A stretch of DNA of 20,572 nt from a virus. A program made the position numbers and the translations under genes. The notes beneath the pieces are model-generated. The model was not told the DNA's origin. It made no database searches and saw only the letters and a list, made by a program, of their open reading frames with translations. The stretch is from positions 1 through 20,572 of the IMG/VR virus record IMGVR_UViG_3300047554_000030, one strand, 5' to 3'. This document shows positions 14,472 to 20,572 of the stretch, piece by piece. Position 1 is the first letter of the stretch; the number at the start of each line of letters is the position of its first letter.

Positions 14472-14740
14472 TAGAATGTTCCACCATCTACTGAAGCAGC
14501 TTCAAAAGCACCTGTTACAGTCAATGTACCACCTACAGTTCCGTTAGCTGAAACAGCCAATGTAGGGATAGTTACTGTTCCTGTGAATGTAGGACTAGCT
14601 GTGTCAGATTTACTGTTAACAGCTACTTGAATAGCTGCAAACTCTGTGTTGATTTCTGTACCACGAACAATCTTTGATGGATTGCCTGACGCAAGCGAAT
14701 CCTTAGCTGCAAAGTCCGTCGCTTTTGTGTAGTTACTCAT
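14471..14740 (-). CDS. Short fibre-like virion protein, 89 aa, ending DGGTF
   Basis: Residues 1-50 contain TDFAAKDSLASGNPSKIVRGTEI and INTEFAAIQVAVNSKSD, a pattern common at the N-terminus of podovirus tail fibre or fibre-adaptor proteins. Residues 50-89 are Thr/Val/Gly-rich short strands (FTGTVTIPTLAV, GTVGGTLTVTG), like a beta-helical fibre shaft. It ends VDGGTF, nearly the same as the end of the gene at the right edge (IDGGSF). It has no receptor-binding head, so it may be a fibre base or short spike. Start ATG 14740 overlaps the nozzle stop as ATGA. Confidence 0.65.
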   Translation of the reverse strand: MSNYTKATDFAAKDSLASGNPSKIVRGTEINTEFAAIQVAVNSKSDTASPTFTGTVTIPTLAVSANGTVGGTLTVTGAFEAASVDGGTF

Positions 14741-16332
14741 AGTGTCTTACCTCCTTTAACGAAGACATCTACCTTTTGGATAGATACTGCGTTGTTATCA
14801 ATATCTGTTTCAAAACCAAGTTGTAATACTTTACCTGTGCCACCAGCGTTTAAATTAAGACTAAAAATAATGATACCGCCAGCGTAACTGTCTTCACCGT
14901 ATTCACCGATACCATATTCAGCAATCTCTGTAGGGTCTACAACAATAGTTGCTGATTGATATGCTCTCTTGAAGTCGAAGTCCCACTTCAGTGTAATATC
15001 TTGATTCTGTGCACCAACAACTAACATCTGAACTTTCTTAAGAATCTTAGTCATTGTAGGTTGCTGGAAGTCAAAGTAGCTTGAATAGTAAGACATACGG
15101 TAAGAAGCTGTGTTATCTGTATATCCTTCATACAAACCAATATATCCTGCTTGACCTAATAAAAACTCTCTGTCTGCTGTTGTGCAGAAGGCTGTAGGAC
15201 TGATTGTGTCCCATGTAGTTGTTCTTGCTGAACCATCTTGTAAGAAAGTTCTTGTATCAAAGCAATACACTGTATCTTGCTCAGGGAAAGACAACACATA
15301 GAAAGCATCTGTTGCTGAGTATCCTGATTTAATAGTCTTTGCAGTAGCAAGGCTCAATGTAGCTAATAAGTCATCACGAACATTCTTAGAGACATCACGC
15401 ATTGGCATAGACTTCTCTTGAACTGTACGAGCAAAGCTTCTGACACCAGTATCAGACAAGAAGATATAATCAGTGCCTGTAGCCTGTACAGAGTCTCTAG
15501 CAACACAACCAATACCGTTAACTACATCACCTAAAGCCATGGATGCTGGGTCTTGTGCATTGCTGTAAACAACTACATGACGCTCACAGAATATAATTAA
15601 GAAACCATTATGTGCTGCCAAAGCAACAATCTTGTCTCCGTCACCAACTACTTCAGCAATATCTAAAGAACCTGCAGTACCTGTTTGGAAGTTTAAAGGG
15701 TCTAACAAGTCACTAAAATATACTGTTTGTCTATCGTTAACAATGTCTGCCAACCATACACGACCATAGGCTGCTAAAGCACAGTTAGGTTTAAATGTTG
15801 ATGTGGTATGTGCTACAGGAACAGTAGGTAATGTAGCTAAATCACCTAAGCGTCTAATAATATAAGCACTAGTCACTGAAGAATAAGACATAATAAGAGC
15901 TTCTTGTCCTTCTTGAACAATCACAGCTCTAGCCTTAACATTGGTATTATCAGGCAATGAAGCTACCTGCCAATGACTATCAGAAATAGTGTAGACTAAA
16001 TCAGCAGTGTCTACAGAGTTACGAACTGCTTTCTTTGCTAATGCAGTACCTGTAGACAAGAATAATTTATCGTTACCTGCAGCAAATAGCTCGTTAGTGC
16101 CTGTTGGAGACTGAATCTCAGCGATTGTCTCAACATCTGCAGTGCTTAAATCAGCATTCGATGGTAAGTATGTTGACCAGCCTTTACGAGCACCGATACG
16201 ACCAAACTTATCAATGACGCAGTTATTTGCTTCAATGGCAAAACCTGACTCCAAAGATGTTGGGGCATCTTGTAGGTTTAGACCAGCAAAGCCTGGTGCT
16301 GATATAGAAGATGTAACGAGTTGTTTACTCAA
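14737..16332 (-). CDS. Tail nozzle-type protein (T7 gp12-like position), 531 aa, TTG start
   Basis: Structural protein forming the distal tail tube, by analogy with T7 gp12 and P22 gp10. The N-terminal pattern APGFAGLNLQDAPTSLESGFAIEANNCVIDKFGRIGARKGW is common to nozzle-like proteins of marine podoviruses. The rest is rich in beta strands in a propeller-like pattern (repeated LFAAGNDKLFLS, AYGRVWLADI, GFLIIFCERHVVVY, YIFLSDTGVRSFAR). The start must be TTG 16332: it overlaps the adaptor stop as TTGA, has GGGTGG at 16337-16342 upstream, and no in-frame ATG occurs in the next 140 or so codons. It ends in an ATGA overlap. Confidence 0.75.
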   Translation of the reverse strand: MSKQLVTSSISAPGFAGLNLQDAPTSLESGFAIEANNCVIDKFGRIGARKGWSTYLPSNADLSTADVETIAEIQSPTGTNELFAAGNDKLFLSTGTALAKKAVRNSVDTADLVYTISDSHWQVASLPDNTNVKARAVIVQEGQEALIMSYSSVTSAYIIRRLGDLATLPTVPVAHTTSTFKPNCALAAYGRVWLADIVNDRQTVYFSDLLDPLNFQTGTAGSLDIAEVVGDGDKIVALAAHNGFLIIFCERHVVVYSNAQDPASMALGDVVNGIGCVARDSVQATGTDYIFLSDTGVRSFARTVQEKSMPMRDVSKNVRDDLLATLSLATAKTIKSGYSATDAFYVLSFPEQDTVYCFDTRTFLQDGSARTTTWDTISPTAFCTTADREFLLGQAGYIGLYEGYTDNTASYRMSYYSSYFDFQQPTMTKILKKVQMLVVGAQNQDITLKWDFDFKRAYQSATIVVDPTEIAEYGIGEYGEDSYAGGIIIFSLNLNAGGTGKVLQLGFETDIDNNAVSIQKVDVFVKGGKTL

Positions 16333-16982
16333 TTAGCCACCCAATTTGTGTCTTCTAAATAACGGTTACTTTCTAAAGCAATGTAGTCAGCCATCAAGTT
16401 CTTTGCTAATTGATAAGCTTCAGAAGACTGCATACTACCGTCTTCACCACGCTCTACAATAGCTCTTGCATAGGCATTAAGGATAACCACATCTCCAGGA
16501 ACTTTGATAATGTCAGCATCAGCACTTAAAGGCTCTTGAGGCAACATCACATTGAAGTTTAGAGTGTAAACACCGTTAGGAATAGGGTATACATCAACTA
16601 AGGTATCTCCGTTACTGTCTACACCGTTAAAGTTGTAATACAATGGAGAACCTTCTGAAGGGTCAGCTAACAAGAACTGAGCATTCATCCAATGGCTTGG
16701 AGCTAAGTTCATCACTGTATGACTTGTAGTGTTTAAGACATCAGTGACTCTAAAGCGTACACCAGAACCTTCTAAGACATAGCTAAACACACCGTTAGTT
16801 GTAGAAGCTATCAAAGTGTCTGATAAAGCATTCCAACCGTAAGCAGCTTCAACAGATGCCTTAGCATCGTTAACTAACTCACCAATCATGGCTGAGTAGG
16901 CTGTTTCGTTAACTGTAGAAACCTCAGACTCACGCAATCTGCGTAACACTGAGTTCACTGCTTGTAAATAAGTAGTAGCCAT
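16329..16982 (-). CDS. Head-tail adaptor (T7 gp11 / tail tubular protein A-like), 217 aa
   Basis: Connector protein joining portal and nozzle. The opening TYLQAVNSVLRRLRESEVSTVNE and SAMIGELVNDAKASVEAAYGWNAL is the typical helical start of podovirus gp11-like adaptors. The C-terminal half includes DVVILNAYARAIVERGEDGSM and helices ending in YIALESNRY. Position directly before the nozzle gene supports the call. ATG 16982 has only a weak AAGAG site. It is the first gene after the only gap of more than 40 bases in this arm, and a sigma70-like promoter candidate lies there. Confidence 0.8.
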   Translation of the reverse strand: MATTYLQAVNSVLRRLRESEVSTVNETAYSAMIGELVNDAKASVEAAYGWNALSDTLIASTTNGVFSYVLEGSGVRFRVTDVLNTTSHTVMNLAPSHWMNAQFLLADPSEGSPLYYNFNGVDSNGDTLVDVYPIPNGVYTLNFNVMLPQEPLSADADIIKVPGDVVILNAYARAIVERGEDGSMQSSEAYQLAKNLMADYIALESNRYLEDTNWVAN

Positions 16983-16992
16983 ATATTCTCTT

Positions 16993-17021
16993 AGTCTATC
17001 ATAGTTTTAGTGTTGTGTCAA
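16993..17021 (-). promoter_or_regulatory. Sigma70-like promoter candidate upstream of the adaptor gene
   Basis: Read on the - strand: TTGACA (17021-17016, perfect -35), a 17-base spacer, then TAGACT (16998-16993, four of six -10 bases). Transcription would begin about 16986, only a few bases before ATG 16982, giving an almost leaderless adaptor mRNA. The -35 lies inside a dyad, TGTTG-TGT-CAACA (17011-17023). Part of a late-gene operon could start here. Confidence 0.45.
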
Positions 17022-17028
17022 CAAATAT

Positions 17029-17184
17029 TTATCGTCCACGACCTGTTTTTTTCATCATTGGCTTAGATTTACCAGCTTTTGATAAACTGATGGCAATAGC
17101 CTGTTTTTGTGGTTTACCTTCTTTCATCAACATACGGATGTTAGAAGATACTGTCTTATCTGATTTACCTTTTTTTAACGGCAT
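17029..17184 (-). CDS. Small basic phage protein (MPLKKGKS type), 51 aa
   Basis: Begins at ATG 17184 in a TAATG overlap with the upstream gene and ends with TAA at 17029-17031. The protein is very basic: [11 protein letters not shown], then [18 protein letters not shown] and a Lys/Arg/Met tail. This KQAIAI(A/S)LSKAG pattern is widespread in small phage proteins of unknown function (DUF6496-like), often near structural genes. Nucleic-acid binding or packing in the virion is plausible from the charge but not shown. Confidence 0.75.
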   Translation of the reverse strand: MPLKKGKSDKTVSSNIRMLMKEGKPQKQAIAISLSKAGKSKPMMKKTGRGR

Positions 17185-17534
17185 TATGAACCACCTTTTT
17201 GTTTAACATTGGTATATTCTAGTTCTACAGTTACAATACAAGAACAAGTAGAACCAGTCTCTGATTGAATCCTAATCTCATCGCCTTCTTCTAGCAGTGT
17301 ATAAGCACCGCCATCAATCTTTAAGAAGTTTTTAGCTGTTAGAGGATAGTCTTCAACAATCTTTATTTCAACATTAGCACTTTTATCGTACCACCAAGCA
17401 CTGATATTCTTTGAAGAAGCTGAGTTATTAACAGCATATAATAAACACCATTTACCCACATTCTGTTTAGGAATAGTGTATAGTGTTGTCTTTGTACCTG
17501 CTACTAGGTTAGCACCTACTGATATTGGTCTCAT
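17184..17534 (-). CDS. Probable virion protein of unknown role, 116 aa
   Basis: Beta-rich protein with the pattern [37 protein letters not shown] (16-52), seen in small structural proteins of many tailed phages, followed by [19 protein letters not shown] (71-89) and a C-terminal strand pair. It has no signal peptide or membrane span. It could be a head decoration or head-completion subunit. Overlap coupling (TAATG) on both sides puts it in the structural operon. The call rests on pattern memory, and no specific role is assigned. Confidence 0.6.
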   Translation of the reverse strand: MRPISVGANLVAGTKTTLYTIPKQNVGKWCLLYAVNNSASSKNISAWWYDKSANVEIKIVEDYPLTAKNFLKIDGGAYTLLEEGDEIRIQSETGSTCSCIVTVELEYTNVKQKGGS

Positions 17535-17746
17535 TATTTAGCCCAATGATTTGTAATGTAAGTGATAAGACCACCAACACCTGATGCAATGACCATACCC
17601 ATCCAGAATCCGCCTTTAGACTTATTAGCTAGTTCTAATAGCTCTTCCATCCCTGCTTCAAGTTTGTCTATCTTCTTTTCCATAGCTTCAACTTGAGCAA
17701 CTAGCTTACCGTATTTGTATAAATCTACACCGTTGTCAGTGGTCAT
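17534..17746 (-). CDS. XhlA-like small membrane protein, 70 aa
   Basis: An N-terminal coiled-coil region (YGKLVAQVEAMEKKIDKLEAG, then MEELLELA) is followed by one membrane span near the C-terminus (about 47-65, WMGMVIASGVGGLITYIT). This is the layout of the haemolysin XhlA family, which assists holins in some phages. It lies about 11 kb from the lysis cassette among structural genes, so it may instead be a membrane-associated virion or assembly protein. ATG 17746 lies seven bases after the previous stop. Confidence 0.65.
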   Translation of the reverse strand: MTTDNGVDLYKYGKLVAQVEAMEKKIDKLEAGMEELLELANKSKGGFWMGMVIASGVGGLITYITNHWAK

Positions 17747-17752
17747 TCTTAC

Positions 17753-17977
17753 TTACTCCGCTTTAGGTTCTTCTACTTTAGCTAATGATTCTTCAAGCAA
17801 CTTAATAAACGCATCTTTACCAACGGATAATTGGTCAAGGTTAAATTGTGCTGAAGCAATCTTTCTATCTAAATCAAAACAATGCTGTGCAAGCATCTGC
17901 TGTTCGGCTGACATATCTTCAAAGAAGTGTTCTTTGCCGTTGATTGTAATCTGAGTTTTTTTCGTGTCTTTACTCAT
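17753..17977 (-). CDS. Small conserved phage protein (DUF6447-like), 74 aa
   Basis: Contains ITINGKEHFFEDMSAEQQMLAQHCFDLDRKIASAQFNLDQLSVGKDAFIKLLEESL. The ITI(D/N)GKxY...L...LD.KI....FNLDQL.VG..AF order is typical of small, mostly helical proteins in marine podoviruses and myoviruses. Ribosome site AAGGAG lies nine bases before ATG 17977. The function is unknown. Its place in the middle of the structural operon suggests it is made late. Confidence 0.7.
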   Translation of the reverse strand: MSKDTKKTQITINGKEHFFEDMSAEQQMLAQHCFDLDRKIASAQFNLDQLSVGKDAFIKLLEESLAKVEEPKAE

Positions 17978-18007
17978 CTTTACTTCTCCTTACTTAGTTA
18001 AAAAATC

Positions 18008-18346
18008 TTACTTAATCTGCATGGTGTATCTTACTATAAACTGTTTCTTATTATAATCAAAAGAATAGCCTTTAGCATATACACCGACATAAGCACCTGC
18101 TACATCAGCTATAAAGTCTTTATAACTTGCTGTATGACTTTTAGGATGCTTATAGTCATATACTTCTTTAGCGAGTCCAATGCCTACTGATGTTAAGAAA
18201 GCAGACTCTGGACTCATTACCTCACTAAAACTATAAGACAAGACTGCGCTACCTGCAAAGTGCTGTGCTTTGTCTTTTTCAAACCAGCTATCCTGTGCAA
18301 TACAAATAGCTGGTATTAGCAACAACAACTTACCAAGGTGTGCCAC
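18008..18346 (-). CDS. Exported YfiM/DUF2279-like protein, 112 aa, GTG start
   Basis: Residues 1-17 look like a signal peptide (MAHLGKLLLLIPAICIA, cleavage before QDSWF). The mature part has DKAQHFAGSAVLSYSF, GIGLAKEVYDYK and SYKDFIADVAGAYVG, matching the DKxxHF...KExYD...D...D..G pattern of the YfiM/DUF2279 group of envelope proteins, whose function is not established. The start is GTG 18346: AAAGG lies seven to eleven bases upstream and no in-frame ATG is available before the signal peptide. It overlaps the upstream gene by 17 bases. A phage copy could modify or protect the host envelope; this is inference. Confidence 0.65.
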   Translation of the reverse strand: MAHLGKLLLLIPAICIAQDSWFEKDKAQHFAGSAVLSYSFSEVMSPESAFLTSVGIGLAKEVYDYKHPKSHTASYKDFIADVAGAYVGVYAKGYSFDYNKKQFIVRYTMQIK

Positions 18347-18617
18347 TCGCTACCTTTGGTGCTTTTTGTGCTTCAATCTGAGCATCCAAAGCAGCTTCTA
18401 CAGATTCTAAGTCTAACTTAGCTTTAACCCACTCAACTACTGTGGCTTCTGTTAGGCTTGCATAAGGAACAAAGTCATCACCAACTTCTACACCCATTGA
18501 TGAATATACTGATGCTACAAAGTCACCATCAGTCTTAGTAGCTACATAGTGAACTGTAGTTACTACATCACCATCTGTGTTTCTTTCAAGGTTTGGGATT
18601 GTCCATACTGTTGTCAT
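18330..18617 (-). CDS. Small conserved phage protein downstream of the tail fibre (DUF7936-like), 95 aa
   Basis: Starts TTVWTIPNLERNTDGDVVTTVHYVA and ends with a conserved IEAQKAPKVASGTPW, with PYASLTEATVVEWVKAKL in between. This combination recurs in small genes next to tail-fibre genes of marine phages, where it may be a fibre-associated or assembly protein. AAGGAG lies eight bases before ATG 18617. No enzyme motif is seen. The function is unassigned; the family name is given from memory. Confidence 0.65.
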   Translation of the reverse strand: MTTVWTIPNLERNTDGDVVTTVHYVATKTDGDFVASVYSSMGVEVGDDFVPYASLTEATVVEWVKAKLDLESVEAALDAQIEAQKAPKVASGTPW

Positions 18618-18627
18618 TTATTACTCC

Positions 18628-20535
18628 TTATTTATTTAATTGAGCTTTTAAGCTATCTACTTCTGCTTTTAGTTCTTGAATTGACTTCATCAAAGCATAT
18701 ACCAAGTCAGTCTGATAAATAGCTTTTAGTGGAACTCCATCTTCTGGTGTTTCGCCAAAACCATCATTGCTTACAAGCTCAGGAGCAACTGCTTCCACTT
18801 CTTGAGCAATAACACCTAGATTTAAGTCATTATCTGTTTGGTCTTTGTATTTAAAAGTCTTAACTTGAATAGAGCAAATCTTGTCAAGATAATTACCAGC
18901 TAATTCAATATCAGTTTTAGTGCGAATATCTGATAAATTGACATTGTTTGCTGAATAGTTAGCAATACCGCCATTAGAGCGAATAGTTGCTCTTACTCCA
19001 CCTGTGTCAGAAACTTGTAAAAATTCATTAGAAGTTCCATTTGGAGCTGCTGCTGAATAATTTATATATAAACCATAAGGAGAAGCATTGCTATTGTAAT
19101 TTCTAACAATAAAATTAGCTGCAGCACTTGTTACATTTAATTTTTCACTTCCACCAGAGCCACTTGTAGCACCCACTAGCAAGTTACCACTAGCATCTAG
19201 TGTCATTGCCTGTGTAAAGGTAATAGCGTTTCCTGCTGTGCCTGATGCAGCTTGTTTAAATACAAAAGTATTATCATCAAGAATTAACTGTGCAGCAGGT
19301 CTAGCATTTGCATAAACCCATCCAGATGCTAATGTTTGATAGGAGTTACTGTTTAAATATAGTCTTGCAGCAGAAGAACCTGTTGCAGTTATTCCTGTAA
19401 TGCCTGTACCTATTTTTCCTAATTCAATAGATTTAAATGAACCTGTTTCCCAAGCACTAGGAGTAACACCAAGACCTAGGTTGCCTGATGTATCCAATCT
19501 CATTTTCTCTGAGTTGTTTACTACAAAGCCTATAGGTGCATTGCTGTAGTTACCTAGATAACCAATACCAGACTGAGGTGACATACCCATCTGCACAGAG
19601 TTAGCTTGCACAGAAAGCAAATAGTTAGGACTACTTGTTCCAATACCTACATTACCAGCACTAGTGATACGCATAGCTTCTGTCAATGTTACTGCATTAC
19701 CAGCAGTTCCTGAGCCAGCAACTAAAAAATTATGGATTCCGTTTGATTGACCATAATATGAAGCACCAGCAGTGGTTTTATAAACTGTGCTACCACCACT
19801 ATTAATAAATAAATTGTTGCCTAAAAATGAGCCAGCAGATGAAGCAAATAAAGAAGTTGTTGAATTAATATCTAATGATTTATAAGTATTAATCCACAAG
19901 CTAGGAGTAACACCTAAACCCATATTACCCGCTGGGTCAATAGACATTTTTGATGTAATTGAAGCACCTGCACCAGTATAAAAGTTTAAACCAACAGAGT
20001 TAGCACCATCATTAGTTGCACTAATTCTTGCACCTCTAATATTGGTTGTTTGAGAAGAAGGATTAAAGAAAATACCAACTTCTGTATTAGCTGTGCTTGC
20101 ACCATTTCTAATAGTAAAAGCATCTTGCAAAGCACCAGAAGAAGTTGAATCCGCTTGTAAAGCTGTTGCTGGAGCTGTATTACCTACACCAACTCTATTA
20201 TTAGTAGCATCAATAACTAAAGTATTGCTATCAAAGTTCAATCCATTAGGAATAGATACTGCACTAGAGTTAATTGTTAAAGCATCTCCACTAGCATCTC
20301 CTAGTGTTGTACCGCCATTGGCAGCAAATGTTCCAGCAATTGTTGTGTTGCCAGTGAATGTTCCAGTAGTGCCTGATACAGGAGCTCCAGCACCAAGAAT
20401 CTGCACTGGTGAACTAGAAGCATCACCAACCCATACTTTTTTGTCAGTAATGTTTACAGCTGCTTCGCCTTGTGATAGTGTACTAGGTGCTACAGTAGTA
20501 GTAACACTGTTTTTTAGTTTTAATGTAGTTGCCAT
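18628..20535 (-). CDS. Tail fibre with C-terminal S74 intramolecular chaperone, 635 aa
   Basis: Receptor-binding tail fibre. The N-terminus (LSQGEAAVNITDKKVWVGD, 20-38) is a pattern common at the virion-attachment end of phage fibres. Residues 50-530 are Gly/Ser/Thr/Asn-rich with recurring (S/A)GN(L/M/V)G(L/I)G modules at about 202, 293 and 350, as in long trimeric fibres. Residues 535-635 are a peptidase S74 domain: S535-D536-I-R-T-K is the self-cleavage site with the catalytic Ser, then GVIAQEVEAVAPELV (574-588) and a C-terminal coiled coil (MKSIQELKAEVDSLKAQLNK). After trimer folding the roughly 100-residue chaperone should cut itself off. Ribosome site GGAGG lies ten bases before ATG 20535, inside the end of the upstream gene. 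Confidence 0.92.
   Translation of the reverse strand: MATTLKLKNSVTTTVAPSTLSQGEAAVNITDKKVWVGDASSSPVQILGAGAPVSGTTGTFTGNTTIAGTFAANGGTTLGDASGDALTINSSAVSIPNGLNFDSNTLVIDATNNRVGVGNTAPATALQADSTSSGALQDAFTIRNGASTANTEVGIFFNPSSQTTNIRGARISATNDGANSVGLNFYTGAGASITSKMSIDPAGNMGLGVTPSLWINTYKSLDINSTTSLFASSAGSFLGNNLFINSGGSTVYKTTAGASYYGQSNGIHNFLVAGSGTAGNAVTLTEAMRITSAGNVGIGTSSPNYLLSVQANSVQMGMSPQSGIGYLGNYSNAPIGFVVNNSEKMRLDTSGNLGLGVTPSAWETGSFKSIELGKIGTGITGITATGSSAARLYLNSNSYQTLASGWVYANARPAAQLILDDNTFVFKQAASGTAGNAITFTQAMTLDASGNLLVGATSGSGGSEKLNVTSAAANFIVRNYNSNASPYGLYINYSAAAPNGTSNEFLQVSDTGGVRATIRSNGGIANYSANNVNLSDIRTKTDIELAGNYLDKICSIQVKTFKYKDQTDNDLNLGVIAQEVEAVAPELVSNDGFGETPEDGVPLKAIYQTDLVYALMKSIQELKAEVDSLKAQLNK
19168..19713 (-). 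repeat. Repeated fibre-shaft module (SGTAGNAxTxTxAM...SGNxxxG)
   Basis: The segment 19713-19636 (residues 275-300) recurs at 19245-19168 (residues 431-456). Both read SGTAGNA-(V/I)-T-(L/F)-T-(E/Q)-AM and continue into a GN-containing turn. Shorter copies of the GN(L/M)GLGVTPSxW turn occur at residues 203-214 and 351-362. These are coding repeats of the fibre shaft, not spacer-separated non-coding repeats. Confidence 0.7.
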
Positions 20536-20572
20536 TTAGAAAGAACCTCCATCGATTGTTCCAGATATTTTT
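20536..20572 (-). CDS. C-terminal end of a fibre-like gene, cut by the window edge
   Basis: On the - strand the last codons before the fibre gene read KISGTIDGGSF then TAA (20538-20536). The ending is almost the same as that of the 89-aa fibre-like protein at 14471-14740 (VDGGTF), so this is probably a paralogous short fibre-like protein whose body lies beyond the window. The stop codon directly abuts the fibre ATG. The GGAGGT coding Gly-Gly also serves as the fibre gene's ribosome site. Confidence 0.6.
   Translation of the reverse strand, partial: KISGTIDGGSF

Noticed and set aside
17015-17206. 63-codon open frame on the + strand
   Set aside because: Shadow of the small MPLKKGKS-type gene on the - strand, which has a coupled start and a known sequence pattern.
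19168-19713. CRISPR-like or diversity-generating repeats in the fibre gene
   Set aside because: The repeats are coding, imperfect and in frame, with no regular spacers; no reverse transcriptase or template copy is present in the window.
20093-20539. 148-codon open frame on the + strand
   Set aside because: It lies antisense to the well-supported tail fibre; its Val/Ala/Pro-rich translation reflects the complement of Gly/Thr/Asn-rich codons and it has no ribosome site.

Overview
The window is part of the genome of a tailed, podovirus-like phage (Caudoviricetes) infecting a Gram-negative bacterium. The tail module follows phage T7 gene order (adaptor, nozzle, a small gp13-sized protein, then three internal/ejection-type proteins). 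Several gene products carry signal peptides or membrane segments suited to a two-membrane envelope, and the lysis genes include a GH24 lysozyme and a spanin-like protein. Gene packing is very tight: ATGA, TAATG or TTGA overlaps are common and no gap reaches 100 bases. There are no RNA genes, insertion sequences, integrase or CRISPR. The genome is moderately AT-rich, and many small genes are of kinds common in uncultured marine and freshwater podoviruses. The host cannot be named from the sequence.

Left arm (1-5620, + strand): DNA metabolism and recombination. In order: a 5'-truncated flap/5'-3' exonuclease; a small unknown protein; an endonuclease VII-type HNH nuclease; a PD-(D/E)XK, Holliday-resolvase-like nuclease; a 57-aa coiled-coil protein; a 65-aa unknown; a DnaQ-like 3'-5' exonuclease with a zinc ribbon; a NUMOD4/HNH homing endonuclease; a DUF3310-type protein; a 51-aa unknown; and an adenosylcobalamin-dependent (class II) ribonucleotide reductase. 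Together they can degrade, process and recombine DNA and make deoxynucleotides during infection.

The two arms converge at 5621-5679, which holds two tandem UUCG-tetraloop hairpins, the second followed by a T run.

Right arm (20572 down to 5677, - strand): virion and lysis genes, read right to left. They are the end of a fibre-like gene cut by the window edge; a tail fibre with a C-terminal S74 self-cleaving chaperone; several small conserved phage proteins (including an exported YfiM/DUF2279-like protein and an XhlA-like membrane protein); adaptor; nozzle; a short fibre-like protein; a gp13-sized protein; three large Gly/Ala/Gln-rich internal virion proteins; two exported Cys-containing proteins of unknown function; and a lysis cassette (spanin-like protein, 3-TM holin, lysozyme). 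One good sigma70-like promoter candidate lies just upstream of the adaptor gene. Portal, capsid, terminase and polymerase genes are not in the window.

The most unusual points are: a homing endonuclease that appears to have split the DUF3310 gene, leaving a near-repeat of its MxRQV-coding segment on both sides; an AT-rich endonuclease VII gene overlapping its neighbour by 89 bases; an exported protein with a 22-residue CPGYAxAY/QQC repeat; and Gly-Gly codons at the ends of two fibre-like genes that also form the ribosome binding site of the next gene.
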